Assembly: GCF_947487805.1 (NCBI RefSeq)
Contig: NZ_CANKXW010000008.1
Coordinates: 124,001-188,000 of the forward strand
Direction: 5' to 3'
DNA: 64,000 nucleotides
Source of the DNA: an uncultured Tateyamaria sp.
Lineage (GTDB): Bacteria > Pseudomonadota > Alphaproteobacteria > Rhodobacterales > Rhodobacteraceae
A program made the position numbers and the translations under genes. Positions 41,597 to 52,458 of the stretch are shown piece by piece; position 1 is the first letter of the stretch, and every line of letters begins with the position of its first letter. The notes below the pieces were generated by a model, which had not been told where the DNA came from, searched no databases, and saw nothing but the letters and a program-made list of their open reading frames with translations.

Positions 41597-42568
41597 TCAG
41601 GGGGTTTTCAGCGCCGCGGCCAGCACTTGGCCATCATGCAGCAACATGTCCGCCCAGCGCGCATTCGCGCCAAAGTTCTCATAGACGCTGACAAAGGCCG
41701 TGGTTTTCTCCAGCCGCGTGATCCGGTCGCCGCAGGGCGTGTTCCGGCCTACGTTGCAGATGCGCGATTTCACCTTTTCATAGGCTTTGTCGGTGGTGGA
41801 ATAAGGGTATTCCTTGGCGGGCAACCCATAGCGCAGCTGTTCGTGAAATTCGGGCGAGCCGAAGATCGCGAGCGATGCCGTGAATTGGCGCGGGCATTTG
41901 TCGGCAAACCCGGTGATATAGAACGTCCGGGGTCCGGCGCTGTCCGGAGCACTGTCATAGAGGTAATACCCCTGCCCCTTGCGCGCAGCCCGGTCGACCA
42001 GCTTGCCCAGATCACGTTGCTTTGCGTCACAGACACGGGCGATTTCGCCAAAGGGCAAAACGGTGCCCGTGGGCACATCCTGCGCATCGGGCCCGTTGCG
42101 CACTGGTGTTGCGCGCAGACCGCCAAACAGGCCGCGGCGTTTTTCGGGCTCCACCAGATCGGGCAACGAATCCGGGTCGACCGCTTCGACCTCAAGAGAG
42201 GCAAGCTCCACCGGCGTCTCTTCGGCCTCGGGTACCGTCGCGGGTTCCGGGGCGACCTCGGCGCGGTTTTCCGCGTCTGCCGCACGACGCAGCCACCCAA
42301 GAACACCACCCCTTGCCGGGGCGGCTTCTGCGTCCGATACCGCGACCACGGGATCAGCAGGCGCGTCTGCGGTCGTTTCGGCGGCAAAGATCTCGGTCAG
42401 GACGCTGCCCTCGCGGGCCAGTTCCGCGTCCGTGGGAAGGGCGGCATTGCCGGCCTCTTCGGGCAATGGGGTCAGACCGTCCGACACCCGTTCGACGTCG
42501 CCCAGCGGATCCCCGCAGGCAGTCAGCAACAGGCAAACCGGCACGATACACCATCCCATGAACTTCAT
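41597..42568 (-). CDS. Conserved lipoprotein of unknown function
   Basis: About 323 residues from the ATG at 42568, well placed behind GGAGGAG; a GTG two codons upstream is less likely. The signal ends in a lipobox (LLLTAC, Cys18). An acidic Ala/Glu/Pro-rich and probably disordered stretch follows (about 20-140). The C-terminal domain (about 160-320) has spaced cysteines (VCDAKQ, KCPRQF, RICNVGRNTPCGD), likely forming disulfides. This domain resembles a protein I know only as a Rhodobacterales hypothetical. It lies 71 bp downstream of dnaE on the same strand. No catalytic motif is seen. Confidence 0.75.
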   Translation of the reverse strand: MKFMGWCIVPVCLLLTACGDPLGDVERVSDGLTPLPEEAGNAALPTDAELAREGSVLTEIFAAETTADAPADPVVAVSDAEAAPARGGVLGWLRRAADAENRAEVAPEPATVPEAEETPVELASLEVEAVDPDSLPDLVEPEKRRGLFGGLRATPVRNGPDAQDVPTGTVLPFGEIARVCDAKQRDLGKLVDRAARKGQGYYLYDSAPDSAGPRTFYITGFADKCPRQFTASLAIFGSPEFHEQLRYGLPAKEYPYSTTDKAYEKVKSRICNVGRNTPCGDRITRLEKTTAFVSVYENFGANARWADMLLHDGQVLAAALKTP

Positions 42569-42639
42569 GGCCACACTCCTCCTGCGCAGTGACCTACCTC
42601 GACAGCGCGTTCACGTAAAGTGTGACGGCACGGCCCCGC

Positions 42640-45600
42640 CTACATGTCCTGCACATCCAGCACGCCGGACAACGATTTGATCGCGCCCTTGATCTGCGGG
42701 GTGACAGGAAATTCGGAGCCGAGATCCATTTCGACCTCACCCGGCAGGCTGTCATCCATGAGGCAGACGATGATCGGCCCGCGCCCCGCACCCGCAGGTG
42801 TCCGGGACGCGCCATCCAGCACGGACGCAACAGAGGCCAGCGCCGTCGGCGCTTCGACAAAGATGCGCAGTCCCATGCCGCTCACATCCGCAACGACCGT
42901 GTCGATGGGGGCGACCGACCGGCCAAGCAGCTTGAGCTGATCGCTTTCCATCGTGGCCTCGACCGTGACGATGACCTTGGCGCCGGTCACCAGATGATCC
43001 TGCGATTTCTCGAGGCTTTCGGAAAACAGCGTGACCTCGTAAGCCCCTGTCGTGTCCGACATCTGGCAAAAGGCAAAGCGGTTGCCTTTGGCCGATTTGC
43101 GCACCTGTAGCCCAGCCACAACACCCGCCAGTTTCGCCACCAGCGGCTGGCCTTCGGCCTTGGCCGTCACCTCGTCCAGCGTGATCACGCCCTTGCGTTT
43201 GAGCGGGCCCATGTAGTCGTCAAGCGGGTGCCCGGACAAATAAAAGCCCACGGCCTTGTGTTCCTCGCCCAGCCGCTCGGCGGGCAGCCAGTCATCCACC
43301 GGCATCATCCGCGGTTCGGGCAGGTCATCCCCGGCCTCGCCGAACAGCGACACCTGGTTCGAGTTCTTCTGGTCGTGGATCGCAGCGGAATAGGCCGAGA
43401 GCGCATCCAGCGCGTCAAAGACACGGCGGCGATTGGGGTCGAGTTGATCAAATGCGCCGGCACGGGCCAGCATCTCGAGCGGGCGCTTGCCCACACGTTT
43501 CAGATCCACCCGGCGGGCAAAGTCAAAGAGGGTGGCAAAGGGTTTGTCGCCGCGCCCCTCAACCACCAGCCGCATCGCCTCGACGCCCACATTCTTGAGC
43601 GCGCCCAGCGCATAGACCAGTGCGCCGTCGACCACCTTGAACGTCGCGTCGCTTCGGTTGACGCAAGGCGGCACCCAAGGCAGGTCCAGCCCTTTGCGGA
43701 CCTCTTCGAAATAGGTCGCGAGCTTGTCCGTCAGATGGATATCGCAGTTCATCACCCCGGCCATGAATTCCACCGGGTGATTCGCCTTGAGCCATGCCGT
43801 CTGGTAGCTGACCACCGCATAGGCCGCCGCGTGGGATTTGTTGAACCCGTAGTTGGCGAACTTGTCCAGAAGGTGCCAGACCTCAAGCGCCTTGGCCTCG
43901 TCCACGCCGTTTTCAGCCGACCCTTTCAGGAACTTGGGCCGCTCGGCATCCATCGCCTCCTGGATCTTCTTACCCATCGCCCGGCGCAGCAGGTCGGCCC
44001 CGCCAAGCGAATAACCCGCCATCTCCTGCGCAATTTGCATCACCTGTTCCTGGTAGACGATGATGCCCTGGGTTTCGTCCAGGATGTGATCAATGGACGG
44101 GTGCAGCGTGTCCCGCTCACTCTGCCCGTTCTTGACCTCGCAGAATTTCGGAATGTTCTCCATCGGGCCGGGGCGATAGAGGGCCACAAGCGCGATGATA
44201 TCCTCGATACAATCGGGCTTCATGCGTTTGAGCGCATCGATCATGCCCGAACTTTCCACCTGGAACACGGCGACCGTCTTGCCCGCCGCATAGAGTTTAT
44301 ACGACGCCTCGTCATCCAGCGGGATGCCGCCGATGTCGTTCTCCATTCCGTCGGCGGGCTCATAAAGTTCGGTTCCGTCGGCGGCGATGTGCAGCTTGCG
44401 CCCCGACCCAAGGATCTGATCCACCGCGTTCTGGATCACGGTCAGCGTCTTCAGGCCCAGAAAGTCGAACTTGACCAGCCCGGCCTGTTCCACCCATTTC
44501 ATGTTGAACTGCGTCGCGGGCATGTCGGACCGGGGGTCCTGATAGAGCGGGACAAGCGCATCAAGCGGCCGGTCCCCGATCACCACCCCCGCCGCGTGGG
44601 TCGATGCGTTTCTCAACAGGCCCTCGACCTGCTGGCCATATTCAAGCAGCCGCGCGACCACCTCTTCGTTGCGGGCCTCTTCGCGCAGGCGCGGCTCGTC
44701 CGCCAGCGCCTTTTCGATACTGACAGGTTTTACCCCCTCGACCGGGATCAGCTTGGACAGTCGGTCCACCTGTCCGTAGGGCATTTGCAACACGCGGCCG
44801 ATGTCACGCACCGCCGCCTTGGACAAAAGCGCACCAAAGGTGATGATCTGTCCCACCTTGTCACGCCCGTATTTCTGCTGAACGTAGCGGATGACTTCCT
44901 CGCGCCGGTCCATGCAAAAGTCGATGTCGAAATCGGGCATGCTGACCCGCTCAGGATTCAGGAACCGTTCGAAAAGCAACGCATAACGCAGCGGGTCCAG
45001 ATCGGTGACCGTCAGTGCATAGGCCACAAGTGACCCCGCCCCGGACCCCCGCCCGGGCCCCACGGGGATGTTCTCGTCCTTGGCCCATTTGATGAAATCG
45101 GCCACGATCAGGAAATAGCCGGGGAACCCCATCCCCTCGATGATATCCAGTTCGAAATTGAGCCGTTTCTGGTACTCTTCGACACTGGCGGCGTGCGGAA
45201 TGACCTTGAGCCGTTCCTGCAGGCCTTCGTTGGCTTGCCGCCGCAGTTCTTCCACCTCGTCATCGGCGAATCTGGGCAGGATCGGGTCGCGGCGATAGGC
45301 CATGAAGGCGCAGCGGCGCGCAATTTCCACGGTGTTCTCGATCGCTTCGGGCAGATCGGCAAACAACGTGACCATCTCGGCCTGGCTTTTGAAATAGTGC
45401 TGCGCAGTCAGACGGCGGCGCGGTTCCTGCTGGTCGACATAGGCACCCTCGGCGATGCAGATCAGCGCGTCGTGGGATTCGTACATATCCGGTTTGGGGA
45501 AATAGACGTCATTCGTGGCCACCAAAGGCAGGTCCATGGCATAGGCCATCTCGATGAACGGACGTTCGGTCAGCCGCTCCGCCTCTGGTTGGCCGCCCTC

Positions 45601-46140
45601 GCCCGGATGGCGCTGCAACTCGACATAGAGCCTGTCGCCAAAGACATCTGCCAGCCGCGTCATCAAATCTTGCGCCGCAGGCTGCTGGCCCGTCTGCAAC
45701 AGCATCCCCACAGGGCCGTTTGCCCCACCCGTCAAACAGATCAGGTCTCCGGAATGCCCCGCCAATTCGTCGACAGTGACATAGGGCAACTCCGACCCGT
45801 CGCGCAGGTAGAGGCAGGAGTTGAGCTTCATCAGGTGCGCGTAGCCCGCCTCGCTTTGCGCCAGCAAAACAACGGGTGCGGGATCGCGTGGTCGCTCGCC
45901 GGGGCGCGGCGTGATGTATTGGACGTCTACCTGGCAGCCGATGATCGGCTGCACCCCGGCCCCTGCCATGCCCACCGAGAATTCCAGCGCCGCGAACATG
46001 TTGTTCGTATCCGTGAGCGCGATCGCAGGCATCTCCGCTGCGCGTACAAGATCGGGCAGTTTCTTCAGCCGCATCGCGCCCTCCAGCAACGAATACTCCG
46101 AGTGGGTGCGCAGGTGAATGAATCGGGGGGCTTGTGTCAT
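42640..46140 (-). CDS. dnaE: DNA polymerase III alpha subunit
   Basis: About 1166 residues from the ATG at 46140 ([28 protein letters not shown]). The larger open frame upstream only shadows xdhA. This is the replicative polymerase catalytic subunit: an N-terminal PHP domain ([14 protein letters not shown]), the palm with [16 protein letters not shown] and the catalytic [12 protein letters not shown] acidic residues, [15 protein letters not shown], the fingers, an HhH region and a C-terminal OB-fold ([17 protein letters not shown]). Length is normal. A TTATGCACA box lies 51 bp upstream of the start. Confidence 0.96.
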   Translation of the reverse strand: MTQAPRFIHLRTHSEYSLLEGAMRLKKLPDLVRAAEMPAIALTDTNNMFAALEFSVGMAGAGVQPIIGCQVDVQYITPRPGERPRDPAPVVLLAQSEAGYAHLMKLNSCLYLRDGSELPYVTVDELAGHSGDLICLTGGANGPVGMLLQTGQQPAAQDLMTRLADVFGDRLYVELQRHPGEGGQPEAERLTERPFIEMAYAMDLPLVATNDVYFPKPDMYESHDALICIAEGAYVDQQEPRRRLTAQHYFKSQAEMVTLFADLPEAIENTVEIARRCAFMAYRRDPILPRFADDEVEELRRQANEGLQERLKVIPHAASVEEYQKRLNFELDIIEGMGFPGYFLIVADFIKWAKDENIPVGPGRGSGAGSLVAYALTVTDLDPLRYALLFERFLNPERVSMPDFDIDFCMDRREEVIRYVQQKYGRDKVGQIITFGALLSKAAVRDIGRVLQMPYGQVDRLSKLIPVEGVKPVSIEKALADEPRLREEARNEEVVARLLEYGQQVEGLLRNASTHAAGVVIGDRPLDALVPLYQDPRSDMPATQFNMKWVEQAGLVKFDFLGLKTLTVIQNAVDQILGSGRKLHIAADGTELYEPADGMENDIGGIPLDDEASYKLYAAGKTVAVFQVESSGMIDALKRMKPDCIEDIIALVALYRPGPMENIPKFCEVKNGQSERDTLHPSIDHILDETQGIIVYQEQVMQIAQEMAGYSLGGADLLRRAMGKKIQEAMDAERPKFLKGSAENGVDEAKALEVWHLLDKFANYGFNKSHAAAYAVVSYQTAWLKANHPVEFMAGVMNCDIHLTDKLATYFEEVRKGLDLPWVPPCVNRSDATFKVVDGALVYALGALKNVGVEAMRLVVEGRGDKPFATLFDFARRVDLKRVGKRPLEMLARAGAFDQLDPNRRRVFDALDALSAYSAAIHDQKNSNQVSLFGEAGDDLPEPRMMPVDDWLPAERLGEEHKAVGFYLSGHPLDDYMGPLKRKGVITLDEVTAKAEGQPLVAKLAGVVAGLQVRKSAKGNRFAFCQMSDTTGAYEVTLFSESLEKSQDHLVTGAKVIVTVEATMESDQLKLLGRSVAPIDTVVADVSGMGLRIFVEAPTALASVASVLDGASRTPAGAGRGPIIVCLMDDSLPGEVEMDLGSEFPVTPQIKGAIKSLSGVLDVQDM

Positions 46141-46190
46141 GATGCCGATCCTAAGACCGGCTGCGCCCCATATCCAGTGGTGCCGCAAAG

Positions 46191-46199
46191 TTATGCACA
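46191..46199 (+). promoter_or_regulatory. DnaA-box-like site upstream of dnaE
   Basis: TTATGCACA matches the relaxed DnaA consensus TTATNCACA. It runs directly into CACACCAAATCCGG (46196-46209), which nearly repeats the sequence upstream of nrdJ at 31097-31110. The 211-bp gap 46141-46351 between dnaE and xdhA holds no gene. Confidence 0.4.
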
Positions 46200-46351
46200 C
46201 CAAATCCGGATCGCGCACACCCCGCTCTTTGTGCCTTGCCAACAACCCTGACAGGCCGCTAGCCTGTTGCCTGATCCGCCCGGGCCTGCCTCTACGCCGC
46301 ATCGAGGCCGCCATTCCCAAGGGCTTTTGGTACCGCGGCAGGTCCGACCAT

Positions 46352-47731
46352 ATGCGCACCCAGTTTCTTCTCAACGGAAGACAGGTCACCGCTGACACAA
46401 CTCCGACGACAACACTGCTCGACTGGCTGCGCGACACGCGCGGCCTCACAGGCACCAAGGAAGGCTGTAACGAAGGCGACTGCGGTGCCTGCTCCGTGAT
46501 GGTCACGGACACATCAGGCGCGCGCGCGCTCAATGCCTGCATCCTCTTCATGCCCCAACTGGACGGCAAGGCCGTTCGAACGGTCGAAGGCATTGCTGCG
46601 CCCGATGGCACCTTGCACCCCGTGCAGCAGGCGATGATCGAACACCACGGCAGCCAATGCGGCTTCTGTACGCCGGGCTTCATCACCACCATGGCCACGG
46701 CACATCTGAACGGTGCCACTGATCACGACATACAACTGGCAGGCAACCTGTGCCGGTGCACCGGCTACGCCCCCATCATCCGCGCCGCCAAAGAGGCCGC
46801 CGGAGCCCCCGTGCCCGCCCACATGCATGACACTCCCGTTCCTTTCGCCGAAAATACCTCGGGGGAGCCGAAGGCGGGGGCAGCGCCCCCTACAACCCCC
46901 GGAGAGTTGGCCAAATGGCTGGATGGACATGCGAACGGCACGCTTGTCGCCGGGGCCACAGATGTGGGCCTGTGGGTGACCAAGGAATTCCGCGATCTGG
47001 GACCAGTGGCGTTCCTGAACCGCATCCCTGAACTTGCGGGCGTGACAGTGACGCCAGACGTCATCCACATGGGCGCAGCCACCACGCTGACCGAATTGCA
47101 AACCGCCATCGCCCCGCATCACCCGGCCTTTGCCGATCTCATTCATCGTTACGGGTCGGTGCAGGTCCGCAATGCAGCCACCATCGGCGGCAATGTCGCC
47201 AACGGATCCCCCATCGGCGATGGCTCGCCCGCGCTGATCGCTCTGGATGCCACGCTGCACCTGCGGTCCGTGCACGGGACGCGAACGCTTCCCGTGGCAG
47301 AGTTCTTCATCGCGTATGGCAAACAGGACCGCGCGCCAAACGAATTCATCGAAGCGATAACGATCCCACGGCAAGACGACGCCTTGCGGTGCTACAAGAT
47401 CTCGAAACGATTTGATCAGGATATCTCGGCCCTATGCGGCTGCTTTTGGATCGACGTAAAGGACGGCACCGTGACCGAAGCGCGCCTTGCCTTTGGCGGC
47501 ATGGCGGGCACGCCTGTACGCGCGCAACACGCAGAGGCCGTCTTGCAAGGCCGACACTGGTCCGAGGCGCAGATCCGCATGGCGATGACCGCACTGGCCG
47601 ATGACTTTACGCCCCTGTCAGATATGCGCGCCTCTGCTGCCTATCGCATGGAGGCCGCGCAAAACATGCTCTGGCGTGCCTGGATCGAGGACAGCGGGGC
47701 CGCGACTAATGTGCGCGCGGTGATGCCATGA
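46352..47731 (+). CDS. xdhA: Xanthine dehydrogenase small subunit (2Fe-2S and FAD domains)
   Basis: About 459 residues from the ATG at 46352 ([12 protein letters not shown]); the longer frame shadows the dnaE promoter region. Two [2Fe-2S] centres are visible: plant-ferredoxin type (Cys39, Cys44, Cys47, Cys63) and the helical centre (Cys103, Cys106, Cys134, Cys136). The FAD domain starts near residue 184 ([17 protein letters not shown]) and includes [17 protein letters not shown]. It passes electrons from the molybdenum centre in XdhB to NAD+. Residues 163-180 (ending [14 protein letters not shown]) are encoded by a palindromic repeat element lying in frame in the interdomain linker. The stop overlaps xdhB by 4 bp. 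Confidence 0.95.
   Translation: MRTQFLLNGRQVTADTTPTTTLLDWLRDTRGLTGTKEGCNEGDCGACSVMVTDTSGARALNACILFMPQLDGKAVRTVEGIAAPDGTLHPVQQAMIEHHGSQCGFCTPGFITTMATAHLNGATDHDIQLAGNLCRCTGYAPIIRAAKEAAGAPVPAHMHDTPVPFAENTSGEPKAGAAPPTTPGELAKWLDGHANGTLVAGATDVGLWVTKEFRDLGPVAFLNRIPELAGVTVTPDVIHMGAATTLTELQTAIAPHHPAFADLIHRYGSVQVRNAATIGGNVANGSPIGDGSPALIALDATLHLRSVHGTRTLPVAEFFIAYGKQDRAPNEFIEAITIPRQDDALRCYKISKRFDQDISALCGCFWIDVKDGTVTEARLAFGGMAGTPVRAQHAEAVLQGRHWSEAQIRMAMTALADDFTPLSDMRASAAYRMEAAQNMLWRAWIEDSGAATNVRAVMP
46839..46890 (+). repeat. Palindromic repeat element inside xdhA
   Basis: TTCCTTTCGCC, AAAATACCTCGGGGG and the stem GGGGGC agc GCCCCC match the layout of the element at 1500-1560. It keeps the xdhA frame and codes for linker residues 163-180 between the iron-sulfur and FAD domains. 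Confidence 0.75.
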
Positions 47732-50031
47732 GCGTCTCCAAGCCCCTGCCCCATGACGCCGCCCACCTGCATGTCACTGGTGCCGCCCGTTACGTAGATG
47801 ACACCCCCGTGCCCGCCGGCACACTGCATCTTGCATTCGGGCTCAGCAATGTGGCCGCCGGACGGATCACATCTATGGATCTCGACCCCGTGCGGGCGGC
47901 ACCCGGCGTGATCGACGTGCTGGTCGCAGAGGATCTGCCCTTTGCCAATGACGTCTCTCCCTCCGCGCATGACGAACCGCTCCTGTCCGACGGCACGGTG
48001 CATTATGTGGGCCAGCCGATGTTTCTGGTGGTTGCGAAATCCCATCTGGAGGCGCGGTTCGCCGCGCGACAGGCGGTTGTGGACATCGCCGCCGAGACCC
48101 CGATTTTCAGTGTCGAGGACGCAATGAAAGCGGATGCGTGGTTCGAGGACGTGCCCCGGATCTACAGCCGGGGGGATCCCGCCAGCGAGATCGCGGGGGC
48201 GACCCATCGGCTGTCTGGCCGGATAGAGATTGGCGGGCAGGAACATTTTTATCTCGAAGGACAGGCCGCACTCGCTTTGCCGGGCGAGGACGGCGACATG
48301 CACATCATCTCGTCTACCCAACATCCCACCGAAATTCAGCACAAGGTCGCGGAAGCCATCGGCGTGCCGATGCATGCTGTGCGCGTGGAAACGCGGCGCA
48401 TGGGCGGCGGGTTTGGCGGCAAGGAAAGCCAGGGCAACGCGCTGGCCGTCGCCTGTGCCGTTGCGGCCCGAAATACGGGCCGCGCGTGCAAGATGCGCTA
48501 TGACCGCGACGACGACATGATCGTGACCGGCAAACGGCACGATTTCCGCATTGAATATGATGTGGGTTTTGACGATGCGGGCCGCATCCTTGGCCTCGAT
48601 GTCCGGCATTTCACCCGCTGTGGCTGGGCCATGGACCTGTCGTTGCCCGTGGCGGATCGGGCCATGCTGCACGCCGACAACGCCTACCATCTGCCGCACG
48701 TTCGCATCGAAAGCCACAGGCTGCGCACCAATACCCAATCGGCAACCGCGTTTCGCGGGTTTGGCGGGCCGCAGGGCATGTTGGGGATGGAGCGGATCGT
48801 CGATCATGTGGCCGGGCATCTCGGGCTGGATCCACTGGCGGTGCGGGTGGCCAATTTCTATGCCTCCGGCGGGCATATTTCCGGAACAATGAAGGTGCAG
48901 ACAACGCCCTATGGTCAGGCGGTCGACGATTTCATAGGGGATGCCGTGGTGGCGCGACTGCGCGAGACGTCGCAATACGACGCGCGGCGCGCAGCCATCG
49001 CAGAGTGGAACGCGGGCCAGCCGGTTTTGAAAAAGGGGATCGCCCTAACACCGGTCAAGTTCGGCATCAGCTTTACCCTGACCCATCTGAACCAGGCCGG
49101 GGCCTTGGTGCATGTGTATGCGGACGGCTCGATCCACCTGAACCATGGCGGAACGGAAATGGGCCAGGGTTTGTTCCAGAAAGTCGCGCAGGTTGCAGCC
49201 AGCCGATTTGGCGTGCCGCTGACAGCGATCAAGATCACGGCAACAGATACCGCCAAGGTGCCCAATACGTCCGCAACGGCAGCGTCCTCCGGCAGCGATC
49301 TGAACGGGATGGCGGTGAAAGCGGCCTGTGACATGATCCGCGACCGTATGGCGGCGCATCTGGCCGAGTTGCACCAATGCGCTCCCGAAGCGGTGGTGTT
49401 CTACGCAGGCCGCGTGCGGGCGGGCAGTGGCGATTACAGTTTCGCCGAAGTGGCCGCCATGACCTATGAGGCGCGGATCAGCCTGTCGGCCACCGGGTTT
49501 TACAAGACACCCGACATCCAATGGGATCGGATCAAGGGTGAGGGGCGGCCGTTTTTCTATTTTGCCTACGGGGCGGCAGTCACAGAAGTGGTCATCGACA
49601 CTCTGACCGGCGAGAACCGGATTCTGCGTACCGACATTCTGCATGATGCAGGCGCGTCGCTGAACCCGGCGCTGGATATCGGTCAGGTAGAGGGCGGCTA
49701 TGTGCAGGGAGCGGGCTGGCTGACCACGGAAGAGCTGGTTTGGGACGATGCGGGTCGGTTGCGCACCCATGCGCCGTCCACCTACAAGATCCCGGCCTGC
49801 GCCGACCGCCCGGACATTTTCAATGTGGCGCTGTGGGACGGTGAGAACCGGGCCGACACGATCTACAAATCCAAGGCAGTGGGTGAACCGCCGCTGATGC
49901 TGGGCATATCGGCGTTTTTGGCGCTGAGCGATGCGGCGGCGGCCTGTGGGCCGCATTACCCCGACTTGCAAGCGCCTGCGACACCCGAGGCGGTGTTGCG
50001 GGCAGTTCACGCGGCGCGCGGCGATGTTTGA
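47728..50031 (+). CDS. xdhB: Xanthine dehydrogenase large (molybdopterin) subunit
   Basis: A 767-residue subunit that hydroxylates hypoxanthine and xanthine at the molybdenum centre. Motifs include [12 protein letters not shown] (Mo-cofactor binding), [25 protein letters not shown], and the C-terminal [11 protein letters not shown] with the catalytic Glu (about 720). The substrate-orienting Arg is plausible in the FRGFGG segment. The gene starts within the xdhA stop and overlaps xdhC by 8 bp, giving tightly coupled subunit synthesis. Confidence 0.96.
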   Translation: MSVSKPLPHDAAHLHVTGAARYVDDTPVPAGTLHLAFGLSNVAAGRITSMDLDPVRAAPGVIDVLVAEDLPFANDVSPSAHDEPLLSDGTVHYVGQPMFLVVAKSHLEARFAARQAVVDIAAETPIFSVEDAMKADAWFEDVPRIYSRGDPASEIAGATHRLSGRIEIGGQEHFYLEGQAALALPGEDGDMHIISSTQHPTEIQHKVAEAIGVPMHAVRVETRRMGGGFGGKESQGNALAVACAVAARNTGRACKMRYDRDDDMIVTGKRHDFRIEYDVGFDDAGRILGLDVRHFTRCGWAMDLSLPVADRAMLHADNAYHLPHVRIESHRLRTNTQSATAFRGFGGPQGMLGMERIVDHVAGHLGLDPLAVRVANFYASGGHISGTMKVQTTPYGQAVDDFIGDAVVARLRETSQYDARRAAIAEWNAGQPVLKKGIALTPVKFGISFTLTHLNQAGALVHVYADGSIHLNHGGTEMGQGLFQKVAQVAASRFGVPLTAIKITATDTAKVPNTSATAASSGSDLNGMAVKAACDMIRDRMAAHLAELHQCAPEAVVFYAGRVRAGSGDYSFAEVAAMTYEARISLSATGFYKTPDIQWDRIKGEGRPFFYFAYGAAVTEVVIDTLTGENRILRTDILHDAGASLNPALDIGQVEGGYVQGAGWLTTEELVWDDAGRLRTHAPSTYKIPACADRPDIFNVALWDGENRADTIYKSKAVGEPPLMLGISAFLALSDAAAACGPHYPDLQAPATPEAVLRAVHAARGDV

Positions 50032-50947
50032 CCGCGCGGGCCTGATCGCTGCCTGTGCGAAACATGGGCCTGTCGTGCGGGTCGTGATTGCCGATGTCCG
50101 TGGATCGGCCCCGCGCGAGGTTGGCGCGGCGATGCTGGTGTGGGCCGATGGTCAATCCGGCACGATTGGAGGCGGCGCGCTGGAATACGCGCTTGCAGAT
50201 GCAGCCCGGCACCTGGCCACAGATCGGCGCACGCGGCACGCGCTTGGGCCCGATATGGGGCAATGCTGCGGCGGGTCGGTCGAGGTGCTGAGCGAAGTCT
50301 ATGATCTCGAACGGGCGCAATCGCTTGCTGTTGACGTGGTGGCACGGGGCACGGGCCCAATGCCGCTATCGGTCAAGCGCCTTTTGCGGATCGCGCGGGC
50401 GCAGGGCGTTTTGCCTGCCGAACAGATGCATGACGGATGGATGGTTGAGCCTGTGGCGCAGCCCGGACACGCCCTGTGGATCTGGGGCGCAGGGCATGTG
50501 GGGCGCGCACTGGTGGATGTGACGCACAAGATACCCGGGCTGGCGCTGAGCTGGGTCGATACCGGGCCTGAACGGTTTCCTGCGACGGTACAAGAGGGCG
50601 TGACGTGCATCCCTGCGGCAGATCCGGCCTTGCTGGCCGCGCATGCCCCGGAGGGCGCGCATCACCTGATCCTCACCTATTCGCACGATATAGACCTTGC
50701 GCTATGCCACGCCCTATTGGCCCGCGGCTTTGCCAGTTGCGGCCTGATCGGGTCGGCTACCAAATGGGCGCGGTTTCGCAAACGCTTGGGACAATTTGGT
50801 CATGGCCCTGCGCAAATTGCGCGCATCACCTGCCCGATTGGCGATCCGTCTTTGGGCAAGGATCCGCATATGATTGCGATAGGGGTCGCGCATCGGCTAG
50901 CACTGTCCCTGCAAGCGACGGAACTGGCGACGGAGAAACGCGCATGA
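50024..50947 (+). CDS. xdhC: Xanthine dehydrogenase accessory protein XdhC
   Basis: About 307 residues from the ATG at 50024 ([18 protein letters not shown]), overlapping the xdhB end. XdhC binds molybdopterin, helps sulfurate it and inserts it into XdhB. Visible parts are RGSAPREVGAAMLV, GTIGGGALEY, GQCCGGSVEV and a C-terminal Rossmann-like domain (WIWGAGHVGRALVDV) ending with YVGLIGS-like ASCGLIGSATKWARF. The stop overlaps the ABC ATPase start (ATGA). Confidence 0.93.
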   Translation: MFDRAGLIAACAKHGPVVRVVIADVRGSAPREVGAAMLVWADGQSGTIGGGALEYALADAARHLATDRRTRHALGPDMGQCCGGSVEVLSEVYDLERAQSLAVDVVARGTGPMPLSVKRLLRIARAQGVLPAEQMHDGWMVEPVAQPGHALWIWGAGHVGRALVDVTHKIPGLALSWVDTGPERFPATVQEGVTCIPAADPALLAAHAPEGAHHLILTYSHDIDLALCHALLARGFASCGLIGSATKWARFRKRLGQFGHGPAQIARITCPIGDPSLGKDPHMIAIGVAHRLALSLQATELATEKRA

Positions 50948-52458
50948 CAGACCTTTTGGCCCTGCGCGGCCTGACCAAGGCGTATCCCGGTGTCATTGCA
51001 AATGATGACGTGTCGCTGTCGATTGCGCCCGGAGAAATTCACGCGCTGCTGGGGGAAAACGGGGCGGGCAAATCCACTTTGGTCAAGATGATCTATGGGC
51101 TGGTCAAACCGGATGCCGGGAAGATGGAGATGAACGGTGCAGGCTTTGCCCCCACTGATCCCCGCGCCGCACGGGCCGCGGGGGTGGGCATGGTGTTTCA
51201 GCACTTTTCCCTGTTTGACGCGCTGAGCGTGGCGGAAAACATCGCCCTGGGTATGGAAACCCCGCCGCCCATGCGCACCCTGGCTGCGCGGATCGAAGAG
51301 GTCTCGCAAACCTATGGCCTGCCCCTGTCGCCGGACCGCACCGTGGGGGACCTGTCGGCAGGTGAACGCCAGCGGGTCGAGATTATTCGCTGTCTGCTGC
51401 AGGACCCCAAGCTGCTGATCATGGATGAACCCACAAGCGTGCTGACCCCGCAAGAGGTCGACATCCTGTTCAAGACCCTGCGCAAACTCAGCGCAGAAGG
51501 GACGGCGATCCTGTATATCTCTCACAAGCTAGAAGAAATCCGCGCCCTCTGTGACACCGCGACCATCCTGCGCGGCGGCAAAGTGGTCGGAGACTGCGTG
51601 CCGCGCGACACCTCGGCGCGCGAAATGGCCGAACTGATGGTGGGCAGCACGCTTGCCACACCCAAAAGCGCCGCCCACGCCACCGGCGAGGTGATCCTGT
51701 CGGTCACGAACCTTTCCGTGGCCTCGCCTTCGGCGTTCGGAATGGCGCTCAAGGACATCAGCTTTGCGGTGCAGGCGGGTGAAGTGCTGGGCATCGGCGG
51801 CGTGGCCGGAAACGGACAGGACGAATTGCTGGCCGTGTTGTCCGGCGAATTGCCCAGCGCGCCCGGTATGGTCACATTCGAAGGGCGCGATCTGGCCGGG
51901 ATCGGGCCCGAAGCCCGGCGCGGTCTTGGCGTTTTGTCGGCCCCCGAAGAACGTCTGGGCCATGCGGCCGCCCCCAACATGTCCCTGACAGAAAACGCGA
52001 TGCTGACAGGTGCGGCGCGCGAAGGGTTGTCAGCGCGCGGACTTTTGAACTGGCCCAAGACCCGCGCCTTTGCCACACGGATCATTTCGGAATTTGACGT
52101 CCGCACACCGGGGCCGGAGAATGCCGCCCGGTCTTTGTCGGGCGGTAACTTGCAGAAATTCGTGATCGGACGCGAGGTGCTGCAAAAGCCCGAGGTGCTG
52201 GTGGTCAATCAGCCCACATGGGGCGTGGATGCGGCCGCCGCAGCCGCGATCCGGCAGGCCTTGCTGGACCTTGCGGCCGGGGGCACGGCCGTTGTCGTGA
52301 TCAGCCAGGATCTGGATGAGTTGATGGAAATTTCGGATCGGTTTGCCGCCCTGAACGAAGGGCGGTTGAGTGATCCCCGACCGACGCAGGGTCTGGATGT
52401 TGAACAGATCGGTTTGATGCTGGGCGGTGCCCACGGGATCGAGGTGGCGCATGTCTAG
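50944..52458 (+). CDS. Nucleoside/purine ABC transporter ATP-binding protein (two domains)
   Basis: A 504-residue tandem ATPase. The first domain has Walker A GENGAGKS, the Q-loop FQHFSLFDALSV, the signature LSAGERQR and Walker B LIMDEPTSVLTP. The second is the degenerate type (GGVAGNGQDELLAVLSG in place of Walker A; signature LSGGNLQK; VVNQPTWGVD). This is the layout of sugar and nucleoside transporters linked to BMP proteins. It powers the two permeases encoded downstream. The gene begins inside the xdhC stop and overlaps the permease start by 8 bp, tying uptake to xanthine dehydrogenase production. Confidence 0.92.
   Translation: MTDLLALRGLTKAYPGVIANDDVSLSIAPGEIHALLGENGAGKSTLVKMIYGLVKPDAGKMEMNGAGFAPTDPRAARAAGVGMVFQHFSLFDALSVAENIALGMETPPPMRTLAARIEEVSQTYGLPLSPDRTVGDLSAGERQRVEIIRCLLQDPKLLIMDEPTSVLTPQEVDILFKTLRKLSAEGTAILYISHKLEEIRALCDTATILRGGKVVGDCVPRDTSAREMAELMVGSTLATPKSAAHATGEVILSVTNLSVASPSAFGMALKDISFAVQAGEVLGIGGVAGNGQDELLAVLSGELPSAPGMVTFEGRDLAGIGPEARRGLGVLSAPEERLGHAAAPNMSLTENAMLTGAAREGLSARGLLNWPKTRAFATRIISEFDVRTPGPENAARSLSGGNLQKFVIGREVLQKPEVLVVNQPTWGVDAAAAAAIRQALLDLAAGGTAVVVISQDLDELMEISDRFAALNEGRLSDPRPTQGLDVEQIGLMLGGAHGIEVAHV

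Noticed and set aside
43228-45033. 601-codon + strand frame opposite dnaE
   Set aside because: Shadow of a highly conserved gene; no independent domain signature.
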